A DNA stretch of 64,000 bases from Bacillus sp. FSL K6-3431 (lineage in GTDB: Bacteria; Bacillota; Bacilli; Bacillales; Bacillaceae_C), in contig NZ_JBBOCT010000001.1 in the NCBI RefSeq assembly GCF_038002605.1, forward strand, positions 2,790,001 through 2,854,000. Reading direction: 5' to 3'. The translations under genes were made by a program, and so were the position numbers. This document shows, in pieces, positions 41,764 to 51,458 of this stretch. Position 1 is the first letter of the stretch, and every line of letters begins with the position of its first letter. The notes beneath the pieces are model-generated. The model was not told the DNA's origin. It saw only the letters and a list, made by a program, of their open reading frames with translations, and ran no database searches.

Positions 41764-42342
41764 TTATTTATCACATTGATCGTTCAGTTTTTCCTTTTCG
41801 TATATCGCTCTTGCTCCGCCAATTAGTTTCGGTCTAGTCATAGCAATTGTGATATGTGCGTTGCCAAGTACCTTTTGGTTTATGCGAATTGGAACTGCGA
41901 CGCGCTTGATATGCATACCTATAAATGTATCGCCGATATCAATACCTGCGTCCGCTTGGATATGTTCTATTACTACAGGCTCCAAAAATTGGCTAAATGC
42001 ATATGTCGCCATTGCCCCTCCAGCATTTCTAGATGGAATCACAGACACTTCTTCCCAATCTTTCTCATCAGCAACAGATCGTTCTATCACTAAAGCTCTA
42101 TTCAGATGTTCACAGCATTGAAATGCGAGGTGAATTTGTTCCTTATCTGCATACTTCTTTAATTCCTCGAAAATGATTGTGGCCACTTCCATCGTCCCAG
42201 ATGTACCAATTTTCTCACCCGCAACTTCTGAAGTTGAGCACCCAATAACAAGCACTCCGTTTGATTTGATCCGTAACTGTTCACTACATTCACGAACGAT
42301 TGCTTGCATTTCTTCCCGCCATTTTTCCATAGGCAAAGCCAA
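41764..42342 (-). CDS. ywlG: YwlG family protein (TIGR01440)
   Basis: The sequence VLVIGCSTSEVAGEKIGT, QCCEHLNRALVIER and GIDIGDTFIGMHIKRVAVP is typical of the YwlG/UPF0340 family, conserved beside glyA and ywlE; the biochemical role is unknown. A TTG start at 42342 is favoured because GAGGTG lies 6-7 bases upstream; an in-frame GTG at 42351 overlaps that site. Confidence 0.85.
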   Translation of the reverse strand: MALPMEKWREEMQAIVRECSEQLRIKSNGVLVIGCSTSEVAGEKIGTSGTMEVATIIFEELKKYADKEQIHLAFQCCEHLNRALVIERSVADEKDWEEVSVIPSRNAGGAMATYAFSQFLEPVVIEHIQADAGIDIGDTFIGMHIKRVAVPIRINQKVLGNAHITIAMTRPKLIGGARAIYEKEKLNDQCDK

Positions 42343-42401
42343 TATTTTCACCTCACCATCATTAAAGATAATTCGAAAATTTTAGAGTGTTGACTGACAC
42401 C

Positions 42402-42839
42402 TTATTTTTCGTAATCGCTAATTTTTCCAATTCTTGTTTGGTGACGCCCGCCTTCAAACTCTGTTTCAAGCCAAGTTTTAGCAATTTCAAGCGCAAGTCC
42501 CGCACCGATTACACGTTCACCCATTGCTAGCACATTCGTATCATTGTGAAGTCTCGTCATTCGCGCACTGAAAACGTCATGTGTAAGCGCACAACGAATT
42601 CCTTTTACTTTATTGGCTGCAATACTCATACCAATGCCTGTTCCACAAATTAAAATTCCACGGTCAAATTCGCCTTTCGCTACTTTTTCAGCTACAGGTA
42701 CTGCATAGTCGGGATAATCTACTGAACTTTCACAGTCACAACCAAAATCCTTATATTCTATACCCATTTCTTCTAATAGTTTTCTAATTTCTTCACGAAT
42801 ATGTATGCCTCCGTGATCTGATGCCAATGCCACTTTCAT
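42402..42839 (-). CDS. rpiB: Ribose-5-phosphate isomerase B
   Basis: It interconverts ribose-5-phosphate and ribulose-5-phosphate. The RpiB signature is complete: ALASDHGGIHIREEI, catalytic Cys in GILICGTGIGMSIAANK, and ALTHDVFSARMTRLHNDTN. ATG 42839 has GGAGG 7 bases upstream. The gene stands apart from the chemoreceptor gene behind a strong terminator, and ywlG follows it by 59 bases. Confidence 0.94.
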   Translation of the reverse strand: MKVALASDHGGIHIREEIRKLLEEMGIEYKDFGCDCESSVDYPDYAVPVAEKVAKGEFDRGILICGTGIGMSIAANKVKGIRCALTHDVFSARMTRLHNDTNVLAMGERVIGAGLALEIAKTWLETEFEGGRHQTRIGKISDYEK

Positions 42840-42860
42840 ATCCACGCCTCCTTTTTATTT

Positions 42861-42898
42861 AAAAAATGGGGACAGGCCCCAAAGCTCCTGTCCCCATT
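42861..42898 (-). terminator. Terminator of the chemoreceptor gene
   Basis: AATGGGGACAGG pairs perfectly with CCTGTCCCCATT over ten bases and TTTT follows on the minus strand. The stem overlaps the stop codon of the gene at 42897. Confidence 0.88.
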
Positions 42899-44189
42899 AT
42901 ATATGGAATCGTGTGATCGTGTCTTTTAATATGCTAGCTTGTATCTTAAGTTGTTCAGAAAGGTCATCAATTTCTTCCATATCCTTTGCTTGTTCTATCG
43001 ACTTTCTTGCGACCTCTTCGGCGCCCGCAGATGTTTCTTGCGCGATTGCTGCTACTTCCTGGGACTGGATAGACGTTTTTTGCACACTTGCCATTTGATT
43101 ATCAACCAATTCAGAAATGCTTTGTACGGATGAAGCAACTTGGTGAATGGTAGCTGTAATTTCTTCAATAGCTTCATTCGTTTGCGTTCCTTTCAATGCT
43201 TCCGTGTTCGCCGTTTCAGCTTGATCTGACATTTGCACAACAACATTTTCCACTTCCGCTTGAATGTTTTGAATCAATCCGGAAATACCTTGCACTGCTG
43301 TCGCACTCTCATCCGCAAGTTTTCTGACTTCCTCTGCTACAACAGCAAAACCTTTTCCATGTTCTCCTGCTCTTGCTGCTTCAATGGAGGCATTTAATGC
43401 GAGTAAATTAGTTTGATTGGCAATATCGCCTACTAATTTAATAATCTGTTCGACTTCCTTTGCATGTTCTTCCAGTTTGCGAACCGTTTTTAAAGATGTC
43501 CGATTTTCTAGCGCAAGCCGTTCAATTCCATCCACAAGTGATTGGACTATTTGTTTGCTCGCCATTAGTTCATCTACCATCGCTATGGACACCTGCTCAG
43601 ATGCCTTAGCCTTTTCTTGTACATCAAGTGCGATACCACTAATATCCTCCACAGATTCAGCGGTTGCTTGGATCGCAGCTGCCGAACTTTCCGCACCAGA
43701 AGAAATTTCACTCATTGTATGTGAGGCATTTTCAGACTTCTCTGCCGCCTGTTTAGATTTTTGAGAAATCGCAATGACGTTTTCATTTGTTTTATTAAAA
43801 TTCTCATCGATATGATGAATCATTTCTCTAAGATTTCCAATCATGACGTTGAAGGCACGTCCAAGCGAGTTGATTTCATCATCGACATCTGTAACTTCGA
43901 CATCTGTACCAATATCGCCTTCACCCGCTCGAACAACTGCTTGCTCCATACGTTGCAATGGCTTTGTGATCATACTCGCCGCTGCATAAGCTAGTATTCC
44001 CGACCATATGATACCTAATGACAGCGTTAAAATCACAAATGGTTGTTGGCTTATGTAATCAGTAACATACGGATAAACAAAATAAATAAATATCGCACTT
44101 GTAGAATAGGTAATGAGTGCAAGCAATGTCGTAAATATGACTAACCTTTTTTGCAATCCAAACTTATATTTCCTTTGTTTCATGCTCAT
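42897..44189 (-). CDS. Methyl-accepting chemotaxis protein without an external sensor domain
   Basis: Two membrane helices (about residues 14-33 and 45-70) are separated by only about a dozen residues, so there is no extracellular ligand domain. A HAMP domain (about 70-125) and a full signalling domain follow, with the hairpin tip [42 protein letters not shown]. It likely reports through CheA/CheW on an internal or membrane signal. The start may be either of two close ATG codons (44189 or 44183); GAGGG lies upstream. Confidence 0.88.
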   Translation of the reverse strand: MSMKQRKYKFGLQKRLVIFTTLLALITYSTSAIFIYFVYPYVTDYISQQPFVILTLSLGIIWSGILAYAAASMITKPLQRMEQAVVRAGEGDIGTDVEVTDVDDEINSLGRAFNVMIGNLREMIHHIDENFNKTNENVIAISQKSKQAAEKSENASHTMSEISSGAESSAAAIQATAESVEDISGIALDVQEKAKASEQVSIAMVDELMASKQIVQSLVDGIERLALENRTSLKTVRKLEEHAKEVEQIIKLVGDIANQTNLLALNASIEAARAGEHGKGFAVVAEEVRKLADESATAVQGISGLIQNIQAEVENVVVQMSDQAETANTEALKGTQTNEAIEEITATIHQVASSVQSISELVDNQMASVQKTSIQSQEVAAIAQETSAGAEEVARKSIEQAKDMEEIDDLSEQLKIQASILKDTITRFHI

Positions 44190-44210
44190 CCAACCCTCTT
44201 GTAAAAATAA

Positions 44211-44639
44211 TTATTCTGACATTTTTCCTATTAATTCTTTTAATTCTGTAAATGTTTCTCGGTATACTTCAAGACCTCCACCATACGGATCAAGCACATC
44301 AAGCTCTCCTTTATTATCATTTACATATTCTTTTAAAGTGAAAATTTTATCTGCTGCTCCTGGAAACCTATCCATCAATAGCGTTTTATGACCGGCTGTC
44401 ATTGTGAGTACAAGCGTTGCCCATGTAAGGTGAGTCTCTTCTAATAGTTCAGATGAATGACTGATCTTCATATTATTTTCTTGTAAAACTTCGCGTGCAT
44501 AATATGCAGCATTTGATCCTTTAGACGCAAATACCCCTGCAGATCTTGCCTTCTTATCATCGGACATTAGATGATTGAAAATAGCTTCTGCCATCGGGCT
44601 TCGGCACGTATTACCTGTACAAACAAATAAAATGTTCAA
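44211..44639 (-). CDS. ywlE: Low-molecular-weight protein arginine phosphatase YwlE
   Basis: The active-site loop CTGNTCRS puts Cys7 and Arg13 in place; Thr11 is the residue that favours phospho-arginine over phospho-tyrosine, and the general acid is in DPYGGG near residue 117. It opposes the arginine kinase McsB. The start is TTG 44639 with GGAGGAG 8 bases upstream; the longer frame to 44675 has no support. It sits between mntP and the chemoreceptor gene. Confidence 0.9.
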   Translation of the reverse strand: MNILFVCTGNTCRSPMAEAIFNHLMSDDKKARSAGVFASKGSNAAYYAREVLQENNMKISHSSELLEETHLTWATLVLTMTAGHKTLLMDRFPGAADKIFTLKEYVNDNKGELDVLDPYGGGLEVYRETFTELKELIGKMSE

Positions 44640-44735
44640 TATCAAGACTCCTCCCTTTATCCCATTATAATACATTTAAACGTAGGTCAAAAGACTTATT
44701 ATTTTTTTTCAAATAAAGTTGGATGATTTATGTAC

Positions 44736-44770
44736 AAAAAAAGACAGCAGTATGAGCATTCACTACTATC
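44736..44770 (-). terminator. Terminator of mntP
   Basis: GATAGTAGT pairs with ACTGCTGTC (G-T pairs allowed) and TTTTTTT follows on the minus strand. Confidence 0.8.
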
Positions 44771-44787
44771 CTTGTATATACTCCTAT

Positions 44788-45333
44788 TCATAACGGTAAC
44801 AATAACTTTAAACCAAAACCTATTAATATACAGCCCCCAAGTAGTTCGCTGTATATCCCTAGAAAGTGTTTAACCTTTCGTCCTATTACCAATCCACTCC
44901 ATGTTAAAAATGAAGCGACAACTCCGAAGCAAATAACTGCTGCTGCAGCTCTAACTCCGAACATGCCGAGACTTATCCCCGCTGAAAAACTGTCGAGACT
45001 AATAATGAGCGAAAATACGATTAATCCCCAACCAATCGGTATTGGAATGGCACTTTCTCCTTTTCTAAAGCACATGATTAACATTTGTAAGCCGATGCAG
45101 ATTAAAAGGAAACCACCAACATAACCACTAATTTTTCCAAATGTATCAGATAAAAAGTGCCCAGTAAGAATTCCGCACAAGGGTAGGATCACATGAAAAA
45201 GTCCGACTGTCAATCCTATGTAAAATATTTGCCGGATTCTAAGTTGGTATGTACCCATTCCTAGAGCAACCGAAAATGCATCCATTCCAACCGCAAAGGC
45301 CATAATCAACAGTGTTATTATTTTCGGAAGCAT
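44788..45333 (-). CDS. mntP: Putative manganese efflux pump MntP
   Basis: A 181-residue protein with six membrane helices in two homologous halves. The first half has GMDAFSVALGMG and the second has SLDSFSAGISLGMFG, the paired Asp motifs of MntP. It exports excess Mn2+. In B. subtilis this is ywlD, in the same place. No yybP-type manganese riboswitch is visible upstream. Confidence 0.9.
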   Translation of the reverse strand: MLPKIITLLIMAFAVGMDAFSVALGMGTYQLRIRQIFYIGLTVGLFHVILPLCGILTGHFLSDTFGKISGYVGGFLLICIGLQMLIMCFRKGESAIPIPIGWGLIVFSLIISLDSFSAGISLGMFGVRAAAAVICFGVVASFLTWSGLVIGRKVKHFLGIYSELLGGCILIGFGLKLLLPL

Positions 45334-45418
45334 AACACATCTTCCCCTTTCCCCTTAGGACATGCCTTTAGGAAATATATGCAGGGAAATATTAGATTAG
45401 ACTAAAATTGGATTGGAA

Positions 45419-46474
45419 TCATTTTTCATCTATTTGTTTCAACCATTTATGTCCCGCCGCTTTTTCAAGACGATTCATAAGTGCAACACCTAACCCAGTA
45501 GCAGGAAATACTTCCGCAAAAATAAGATCAGGCTTTATTTCATCAAAAGAACGTAGTGTATCATACAGATGATGAGCAACCGTTTTTAAATCCTTTTTAC
45601 TTCCACAAGCTAAAACAAAATCAGCATCATATAATGGTGCTGTTTCATTTGTAGCAAGAACACCTACCTTTTCCCCTTCTAGTCTTTTTCGATCGATTAA
45701 TTCTTGCATCCATTTTCGATCGCCATCGACTAAATAAAGTGGGGCTGCAGGTGCATAATGCGTATACTTCATTCCAGGTGACTTTGGTTTTTCATCCCTG
45801 TTCGCTAGCGCTTGGTCCATCATAACTTTACCAATCACAGCTTCAATTTCCTCCTGCGATATACCACCTGGCCTCAGGATAACCGGAACTCCCCCTGAAC
45901 AATCGATGACAGTGGATTCTACACCCACTCCAGTCATTCCACCATTAACTATTCCAGCAATGCGGCCATTTAAATCAGTACACACATGATCTGCCGTTGT
46001 CGGGCTTGGTTTACCAGATCGGTTTGCACTTGGAGCGGCAATCGGAATCCCTGCTGCAGTAATTAATTCCAGTGCAATTGGATGATTCGGCATGCGAACA
46101 GCTACTGTTTCAAGTCCAGCTGTTACAAGCTTAGAAACGGAGTTCTCTTTTTTTGGAAAAATAATCGTAAGTGGGCCAGGCCAAAATGCTTTTATTAACT
46201 GTTTTGCTTGATTAGAAATATGCTCTGTTAACTCTGTAAGCTGGGAAAAGGTAGATATGTGGACAATTAACGGATTATCCGCAGGCCTACCCTTCGCAGC
46301 GAAAATTTTAGCAATTGCCTCATCTGATTTAGCGTTGGCCCCAAGACCATAAACTGTTTCTGTCGGGAAAGCAATCACTTCATTATCGTTCAAAAACTGC
46401 GCAGCTTCTTTTATTTGTGGATAAGTGGATATGTTATCCTCATACTTATCCACAATCCATTGTATAGTTTTCAT
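45419..46474 (-). CDS. ywlC: L-threonylcarbamoyladenylate synthase (Sua5/YwlC)
   Basis: It makes threonylcarbamoyl-AMP for t6A modification of tRNA. The YrdC/Sua5 catalytic domain covers about residues 15-210 (FPTETVYGLGANA, KGRPADNPLIVHI, APSANRSGKPSPT), and the Sua5-specific C-terminal domain follows (SPGMKYTHYAP linker). Length 351 is standard. ATG 46474. Its first 60 bases and the upstream gap contain DnaA-box-like sequences. Confidence 0.95.
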   Translation of the reverse strand: MKTIQWIVDKYEDNISTYPQIKEAAQFLNDNEVIAFPTETVYGLGANAKSDEAIAKIFAAKGRPADNPLIVHISTFSQLTELTEHISNQAKQLIKAFWPGPLTIIFPKKENSVSKLVTAGLETVAVRMPNHPIALELITAAGIPIAAPSANRSGKPSPTTADHVCTDLNGRIAGIVNGGMTGVGVESTVIDCSGGVPVILRPGGISQEEIEAVIGKVMMDQALANRDEKPKSPGMKYTHYAPAAPLYLVDGDRKWMQELIDRKRLEGEKVGVLATNETAPLYDADFVLACGSKKDLKTVAHHLYDTLRSFDEIKPDLIFAEVFPATGLGVALMNRLEKAAGHKWLKQIDEK

Positions 46475-46713
46475 TATCAGTGCCTCGTTCCTACAACTTG
46501 TTAATAATTTTATTATATAAGATAAATACTATGTTTCTACAAATTTCACCATTAAATTTTTAAGATAGCTTGTGGATTCACTCATTACTTATACACATTT
46601 TGTGAATAACTTATGAAAACAGTGGATAACTTTTCGAGTTTATGTGTGTAACTTGGAAGCTTTCTCATTACTTTCGCACTCAAATGTGAATAGGTGGATG
46701 ATTTTGTGGATAT
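46416..46713. promoter_or_regulatory. Cluster of DnaA-box-like 9-mers at ywlC
   Basis: Four perfect matches to TTATNCACA occur at 46416-46424 (reverse), 46446-46454 (forward), 46589-46597 (forward) and 46601-46609 (reverse). One-mismatch matches lie at 46434-46442, 46621-46629, 46685-46693 and 46705-46713. The density is far above chance for 300 bases. From memory, DnaA binding near ywlC has been reported in B. subtilis, which would make this a conserved off-origin cluster. Confidence 0.7.
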
Positions 46714-46771
46714 AGCAGAAAAATCCCTCCAATTGAGAGATTCGAGGCCAGTACGTTGTGGATTAAACAGA

Positions 46772-46920
46772 AGCCTACACGATGTAGGTCACACAGACGT
46801 TGCCAATAGGACGTGTCGTTCTTAGTCTGTGTTCTTTTATCTGTTCTTAGTCTGTGTTCCTTTATCCGCTCTCAGTCTGTGTTCATTACATATTAATCTG
46901 CATTCTTAGTTCGTGCTAAT
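46772..46920 (+). repeat. Family-2 structured repeat, copy 6, with expanded tail
   Basis: Hairpin 1 is CCTACA-CGA-TGTAGG (46774-46788). The outer stem is ACACAGAC (46791-46798) with GTCTGTGT (46825-46832), eight pairs. The tail unit TTCTTAGTCTGTGTTCYTTTATC is then repeated two to three times with decay. It lies between the DnaA-box cluster and the spoIIR stop codon. Confidence 0.85.
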
Positions 46921-46975
46921 GCCGTTCCTACATTAGCACTCCACTTTGTGCACAACATGGAAATTTAGGGACTTG

Positions 46976-47794
46976 TTAAAAGATTTTATCGATTAAATCA
47001 AATAAGAAGAATCTTACTTCTACTTCTTGTTCATCATCCACCACAATTGGTTCCATTTGTTTTTCTGATTCTTTTTCTTCACGTTCAGCAGGATCTTTCT
47101 CCTTAACATCCGATTTATCCACATTTTCCATTTGATCTAATGCTTCTTTTTTTTCTTTTTTTTCTTCTTTTTCTTCTTTTTCTGCCTTTACTTCTTTGCT
47201 TGCTTTTTCATCTTTTTCTACTTTTTCTTCCTTTTCATCCGCTTCATCAAATCCAGGACCTACAGCTAAACCATTCGAAAAATCAAGAAAGCATAAGGGA
47301 GGAAATAGAACGCACCACCAATTCGCACCACTGCCTTCACCAAGTGTAATTAATATTGCTTCATATGTTCCTGCTGGATAAAGGTATTCCCCATACAATT
47401 TTGCCGGAAATTGTACATCTCCAAATTCTACGTTTACCGAATAATCTAGTCCCATTGATGCAAGTTCTTCTCTAGCAATCTCTTCAATTTCTTGCATTTG
47501 CGATGTGATCACAGTCCGCGCTGTATCAATAGACGTTAAATCCTGGACCCAGTTCGTAATTTCCACATTAACTGCATCTCGAATCGCCCGCTTCACTGCT
47601 TGATCTTGCTCATTATCACTATTCGCGAGTATTCGTAAGCGAATCGCTTCCTCCGGTATAATAAGTGATTCCTTGGCAGAAACAACTTCCTGCTTAGGAA
47701 TAATGAAGCTAATCACAGACCCCAATACTAAAACTACTATATATAACAACGCAATATTTTTTTGATAGAACCCTTGATTCATATTTTTAAACAT
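46976..47794 (-). CDS. spoIIR: Stage II sporulation protein R
   Basis: The forespore signal that activates SpoIIGA to process pro-sigma-E. A membrane anchor/signal (residues 14-33) precedes the SpoIIR domain with RLRILANSDNEQDQAVKRA and NWWCVLFPPLCFLDFS. Unusually, a Lys/Glu-rich low-complexity stretch of about 65 residues (near 185-250) is inserted before the typical beta-rich ending VEVRFFLFD. ATG 47794 has GAGGGGG upstream. A sigma-F-like promoter lies directly upstream. Confidence 0.93.
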   Translation of the reverse strand: MFKNMNQGFYQKNIALLYIVVLVLGSVISFIIPKQEVVSAKESLIIPEEAIRLRILANSDNEQDQAVKRAIRDAVNVEITNWVQDLTSIDTARTVITSQMQEIEEIAREELASMGLDYSVNVEFGDVQFPAKLYGEYLYPAGTYEAILITLGEGSGANWWCVLFPPLCFLDFSNGLAVGPGFDEADEKEEKVEKDEKASKEVKAEKEEKEEKKEKKEALDQMENVDKSDVKEKDPAEREEKESEKQMEPIVVDDEQEVEVRFFLFDLIDKIF

Positions 47795-47820
47795 ATCCGC
47801 CTGCCCCCTCTATACAAGGC

Positions 47821-47849
47821 AGTATGGACAGAGAAATATATTCTTATAC
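47821..47849 (-). promoter_or_regulatory. Candidate sigma-F promoter of spoIIR
   Basis: On the minus strand GTATA (47845-47849) is 15 bases from GTCCATACT (47821-47829), one mismatch from the sigma-F -10 pattern GGNNANANT. spoIIR is known to be sigma-F dependent. Confidence 0.5.
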
Positions 47850-47863
47850 AGAGGGAGGATATT

Positions 47864-48724
47864 TTATAGTAGAGTCAAAACGATTCGGTCTTTGCCATTA
47901 ATATCGTTAAGGATTTCTGTTTGCCCGTGCGGAAAAGTATTGCGCATCAAGGACGCAACTGCCTCTCCTTGTCCCGCTCCGATTTCAAAGCCGATTAACG
48001 CTTTTACACTGACTATTTTGGGCAAATCACTTGCAAATCTTCGGTAAAAGTCTAGCCCATCAGTACCACCAAACAATGCAGTGTTTGGTTCAAACCCCCG
48101 AACAACCTTCGATAATTCCTGTTCTTCTATATTAGGGATATACGGCGGATTAGAAACAATAATATCGTATTTTTCACCAGATTCAATAAATGGTTGTAGC
48201 AAATCACCATGCTTAAATTCAATTTCCGCTCCAAGCGTAGCAGCATTTTTCTTCGCTGTCTCTAAAGCCTTTAAAGAAAGATCAGAAGCAGTAACGACGA
48301 GTTCCGGTTCTTCCAGTTTCAACGTCACAGCTATCGCGCCACTCCCAGTACCGATATCGATTGTTTTTAAACCATTTATATCTCCAAAATAAGATGTAAC
48401 CTGATTAAGAACACCGACAATCAACTCTTCTGTTTCAGGCCGAGGAATAAGGACATCTTCATTTACTAAAAATTTCCGTCCAAAAAATTCTTCAAAGCCA
48501 ATAATATGCTGAATCGGACGGCCTTCCACATGCTCTTCTACTACTGCTTTAAATCGTACCCAGTCGACGGTAGACAGTTCCATGCGTTGCTCAGCAAAAA
48601 ACTGCGACCGAGTCATATTGACAATCCACATTAATAGCAATTCACCGGCATTTTCATCGCGATCATGCTCTCTTAATAAAGAAGAAGCCCATTTGAGGGC
48701 TTCAAACAGTTTTATTTGCTTCAT
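47864..48724 (-). CDS. prmC: Peptide chain release factor N5-glutamine methyltransferase
   Basis: It methylates the Gln of the GGQ motif of release factors. The SAM site is IDIGTGSGAIAVTL and the glutamine-binding NPPY is in IVSNPPYIPN. The N-terminal helical substrate domain covers about residues 1-80. The ATG is 2 bases after the prfA stop codon, so enzyme and substrate are coupled. Confidence 0.95.
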   Translation of the reverse strand: MKQIKLFEALKWASSLLREHDRDENAGELLLMWIVNMTRSQFFAEQRMELSTVDWVRFKAVVEEHVEGRPIQHIIGFEEFFGRKFLVNEDVLIPRPETEELIVGVLNQVTSYFGDINGLKTIDIGTGSGAIAVTLKLEEPELVVTASDLSLKALETAKKNAATLGAEIEFKHGDLLQPFIESGEKYDIIVSNPPYIPNIEEQELSKVVRGFEPNTALFGGTDGLDFYRRFASDLPKIVSVKALIGFEIGAGQGEAVASLMRNTFPHGQTEILNDINGKDRIVLTLL

Positions 48725-48726
48725 TT

Positions 48727-49797
48727 TTATTCTTCCACACTCTCTAGCTTACTCGTTTGTTCTTCCATGACTAAAGCATCGATAAATTCATCCAGCTTAC
48801 CTTCTAGAATTTGATCAAGTTTTTGAATAGTCAAGCCTATCCGGTGGTCTGTCACCCGATTTTGTGGAAAATTATACGTACGGATCCGCTCAGATCGATC
48901 TCCAGTACCTACAGCTGTTTTTCGGTTTGCATCATATTCCGCTTGTGCCTCTTGCTGGAATTTATCATACACCCGTGCACGCAATACTTTCATTGCTTTT
49001 TCTTTATTTTTGATTTGCGACTTTTCATCTTGACATGATACAACGACACCTGTAGGAATATGAGTCAAACGTACTGCAGACATTGTTGTATTTACACTTT
49101 GTCCACCTGGCCCACTTGACGCAAATGTATCCACACGAATATCATTATCATGAAGGTCAATCTCTACTTCCTGTGCTTCTGGTAGCACGGCAACAGTTGC
49201 TGTTGAAGTATGAATCCGGCCACCTGATTCCGTTTCAGGTACACGTTGTACACGATGTGCGCCATTTTCATATTTCAGTTTGGAAAAAGCACCATTTCCA
49301 TTAATCATGAAAATGATTTCCTTATAGCCACCAATGCCAGTAGAATGCGTCTCAATGACATCTGTTTTCCAACCATGTGTTTCGGCAAATCGACTATACA
49401 TACGGTATAAATCACCAGCAAATAAAGCTGCTTCATCACCACCTGCAGCTCCACGAATTTCCATGATCACGTTTTTATCATCATTGGGATCTTTCGGAAC
49501 AAGTAAAATTTTCAAACGCGCTTCTAATGCTACTACTTGCTCTGCCAATTCATCGATCTCTTCTTTCACCATCTCACGCATGTCCGCATCCAATTTATCA
49601 TCAAGCATTTCTTTTGCATCTTTATATTGTGATTGAACTTCTTTATATTCACGGTAAACTTCTACCGTTTCTGCAATGGCAGACTGCTCTTTCGAATAAT
49701 CCCGCAGTTTCACCGCATTATTGACAATGTCTGGATCGCTTAAAAGTTCATTTAACTTATCATAGCGTTCTTCAACAGATTGTAACTTGTCATACAT
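48727..49797 (-). CDS. prfA: Peptide chain release factor 1
   Basis: It reads UAA and UAG stop codons. The catalytic GGQ is in [12 protein letters not shown], and the codon-recognition region has [13 protein letters not shown] (PET in place of the enterobacterial PAT, normal for bacilli). ATG 49797 with AGAGGTG 6 bases upstream is preferred to the in-frame GTG at 49806. First gene of prfA-prmC. Confidence 0.96.
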   Translation of the reverse strand: MYDKLQSVEERYDKLNELLSDPDIVNNAVKLRDYSKEQSAIAETVEVYREYKEVQSQYKDAKEMLDDKLDADMREMVKEEIDELAEQVVALEARLKILLVPKDPNDDKNVIMEIRGAAGGDEAALFAGDLYRMYSRFAETHGWKTDVIETHSTGIGGYKEIIFMINGNGAFSKLKYENGAHRVQRVPETESGGRIHTSTATVAVLPEAQEVEIDLHDNDIRVDTFASSGPGGQSVNTTMSAVRLTHIPTGVVVSCQDEKSQIKNKEKAMKVLRARVYDKFQQEAQAEYDANRKTAVGTGDRSERIRTYNFPQNRVTDHRIGLTIQKLDQILEGKLDEFIDALVMEEQTSKLESVEE

Positions 49798-49984
49798 ATT
49801 ATTCACCTCTGTAAGTTTGCATCGTGCACTACTATATAGTATAACGTTCGATTATTTCAAAGCAAAGTTATTTTATTTTTATTTCCAGCGTTCCCCTATA
49901 AAGAGAAAAAACAAGTCGACCAATGGATAAGAATAGGAAAGGCAATGAGTTAGATGCAATATTGACTAAGAATGGATGAATGAG

Positions 49985-50152
49985 CATTGCTAAGTACAGA
50001 TGAAAGAGCACTGACTAAGAACGCCTCGTCCTGTGGCAACGTCTGTGTAACTCACATCGTGTGGGCCTCAGTGGCAACTTCTGTGTAACTCACATCGTGT
50101 GGGCCTCAGTGGCAACTTCTGTGTAACTCACATCGTGTGGGCCCTCGTGTAG
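49985..50152 (-). repeat. Family-2 structured repeat, copy 7, triplicated 5' part
   Basis: Read on the minus strand, a 38-bp unit with hairpin 1 (CACA-CGA-TGTG) and GTTACACAGAAGTTGCCAC is repeated three times. The last leads into CACAGGACGAGGCG and the tail TTCTTAGTCAGTGCTCTTTCATC, whose units repeat with decay towards 49925. It fills most of the 49798-50156 gap, where no gene is seen. Confidence 0.88.
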
Positions 50153-50156
50153 ACCT

Positions 50157-50193
50157 AAAAACCAGCTCCCAATTAATTAGAGGCTGGTTTTTT
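50157..50193 (-). terminator. Terminator of tdk
   Basis: AAAACCAGC pairs with GCTGGTTTT, with T runs on both sides. Confidence 0.85.
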
Positions 50194-50199
50194 AACATA

Positions 50200-50808
50200 T
50201 TATTCTATTGTTTGGCATAAATCAGTATTTATTCCGGCTGGAACTTCATGATGATGGCGACATCTTGCCTCATATGCTTCAGCAGCTCCAACAAGGATGA
50301 TTGGATCTCCATAGCATGCTGGTTTGCCATTAATGAGGCGCTGTGTCCTGCTAGCCGGTGATCCGCATACTGCACAGACAGCATGAAGCTTCGTCACTTG
50401 TTCCGCAATAGACATTAGTCTTGGCATCGGTCCAAATGGTTCGCCTCGAAAATCTTGGTCGAGGCCAGCAATAATCACTCTATGCCCACTGTCCGCAAGC
50501 TCCTGAGCAACCTCGATAATACCTTCGTCAAAAAATTGCGCTTCGTCAATTGCGACTACATCTATATCTCGAGGTACTTCTTGTGAAATTTTTGTTGATG
50601 TTGCTATAGGCTGCGCCATTACTGACGTACCATTATGCGATACAACCTCTGTAACACTATAGCGGTCATCTAATTTTGGTTTAAAAACCATGATGCTCTG
50701 CTTCGCGAATTGCGTTCGGCGCACTCGGCGGATTAATTCTTCCGACTTCCCAGAGAACATACTCCCGCAAATAACTTCAATCCAGCCCGATTGTTTCATC
50801 ATATCCAT
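50200..50808 (-). CDS. tdk: Thymidine kinase
   Basis: It phosphorylates thymidine to dTMP in salvage. The P-loop is [15 protein letters not shown], the Mg/Asp motif is [13 protein letters not shown], and the zinc site is formed by CAVCG and the later Cys/His segment CRHHH. Length 202 is usual. Several in-frame ATG codons lie at the start; GGAG is closest to 50808 at about 11 bases. Located between prfA and rpmE, as in B. subtilis. Confidence 0.95.
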   Translation of the reverse strand: MDMMKQSGWIEVICGSMFSGKSEELIRRVRRTQFAKQSIMVFKPKLDDRYSVTEVVSHNGTSVMAQPIATSTKISQEVPRDIDVVAIDEAQFFDEGIIEVAQELADSGHRVIIAGLDQDFRGEPFGPMPRLMSIAEQVTKLHAVCAVCGSPASRTQRLINGKPACYGDPIILVGAAEAYEARCRHHHEVPAGINTDLCQTIE

Positions 50809-51033
50809 CGCGACGGCCGCTCCTTTCTAATACTTCCTCCAAGTCGATTAGCGTTACTCCAGTTAACATCTATGTAGAAATTGTAAAGTTTCAGCAACCA
50901 ACTCACAATCATCGAAAGACAATGGAGTGAACGTCCTAGTAAATCGATTAATGAACGGAAATTTCTTCTTTATAAATACTATTCCACAAATGCTTTTGCT
51001 ACTATTTTAAGCCATTTTCCTGATTCTAGGCAT

Positions 51034-51069
51034 AAAAAAAACAGGCAAGTATGCCTTGCCCGTTTTTTT
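51034..51069 (-). terminator. Terminator of rpmE
   Basis: GGCAAG and CTTGCC form the core of a stem extended by A/T runs on both sides. Confidence 0.85.
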
Positions 51070-51088
51070 AATTACTTTTTCATTACGC

Positions 51089-51289
51089 TTATTTAAGACC
51101 GTATTTTTTGTTGAAACGATCCACGCGTCCGTCAGCAGATGCGAATTTTTGACGCCCTGTGTAGAATGGGTGACATTCTGAACAAATTTCAACGCGTACG
51201 TTTTCTTTGACAGAACCACTTGCAAATTCGTTACCACATGCACATTTTACTGTAACTGTTTTATATTCCGGATGAATTCCTGCTTTCAT
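51089..51289 (-). CDS. rpmE: 50S ribosomal protein L31, zinc-binding type
   Basis: The 66-residue protein has CACG and CSEC, the four-cysteine zinc pattern of the C+ L31 form, plus [20 protein letters not shown]. Zinc-binding L31 is replaced by RpmE2 under zinc starvation in B. subtilis; rpmE2 is not in this window. RBS AAGGAG precedes the ATG. Confidence 0.96.
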   Translation of the reverse strand: MKAGIHPEYKTVTVKCACGNEFASGSVKENVRVEICSECHPFYTGRQKFASADGRVDRFNKKYGLK

Positions 51290-51458
51290 TATCTTTCATC
51301 TCCTTATGCCCTGAATCATTTGCTGAAACAGAGTTATCTATAACGATGTGAAGCGAATTTCGCTTGCACATTCATCTTAAAAATTACATTTTAATTATAG
51401 CAAGTCCACACATGAATTGCAATGATTTCCGTTTATATTTTATACGGTCATGACAGAA

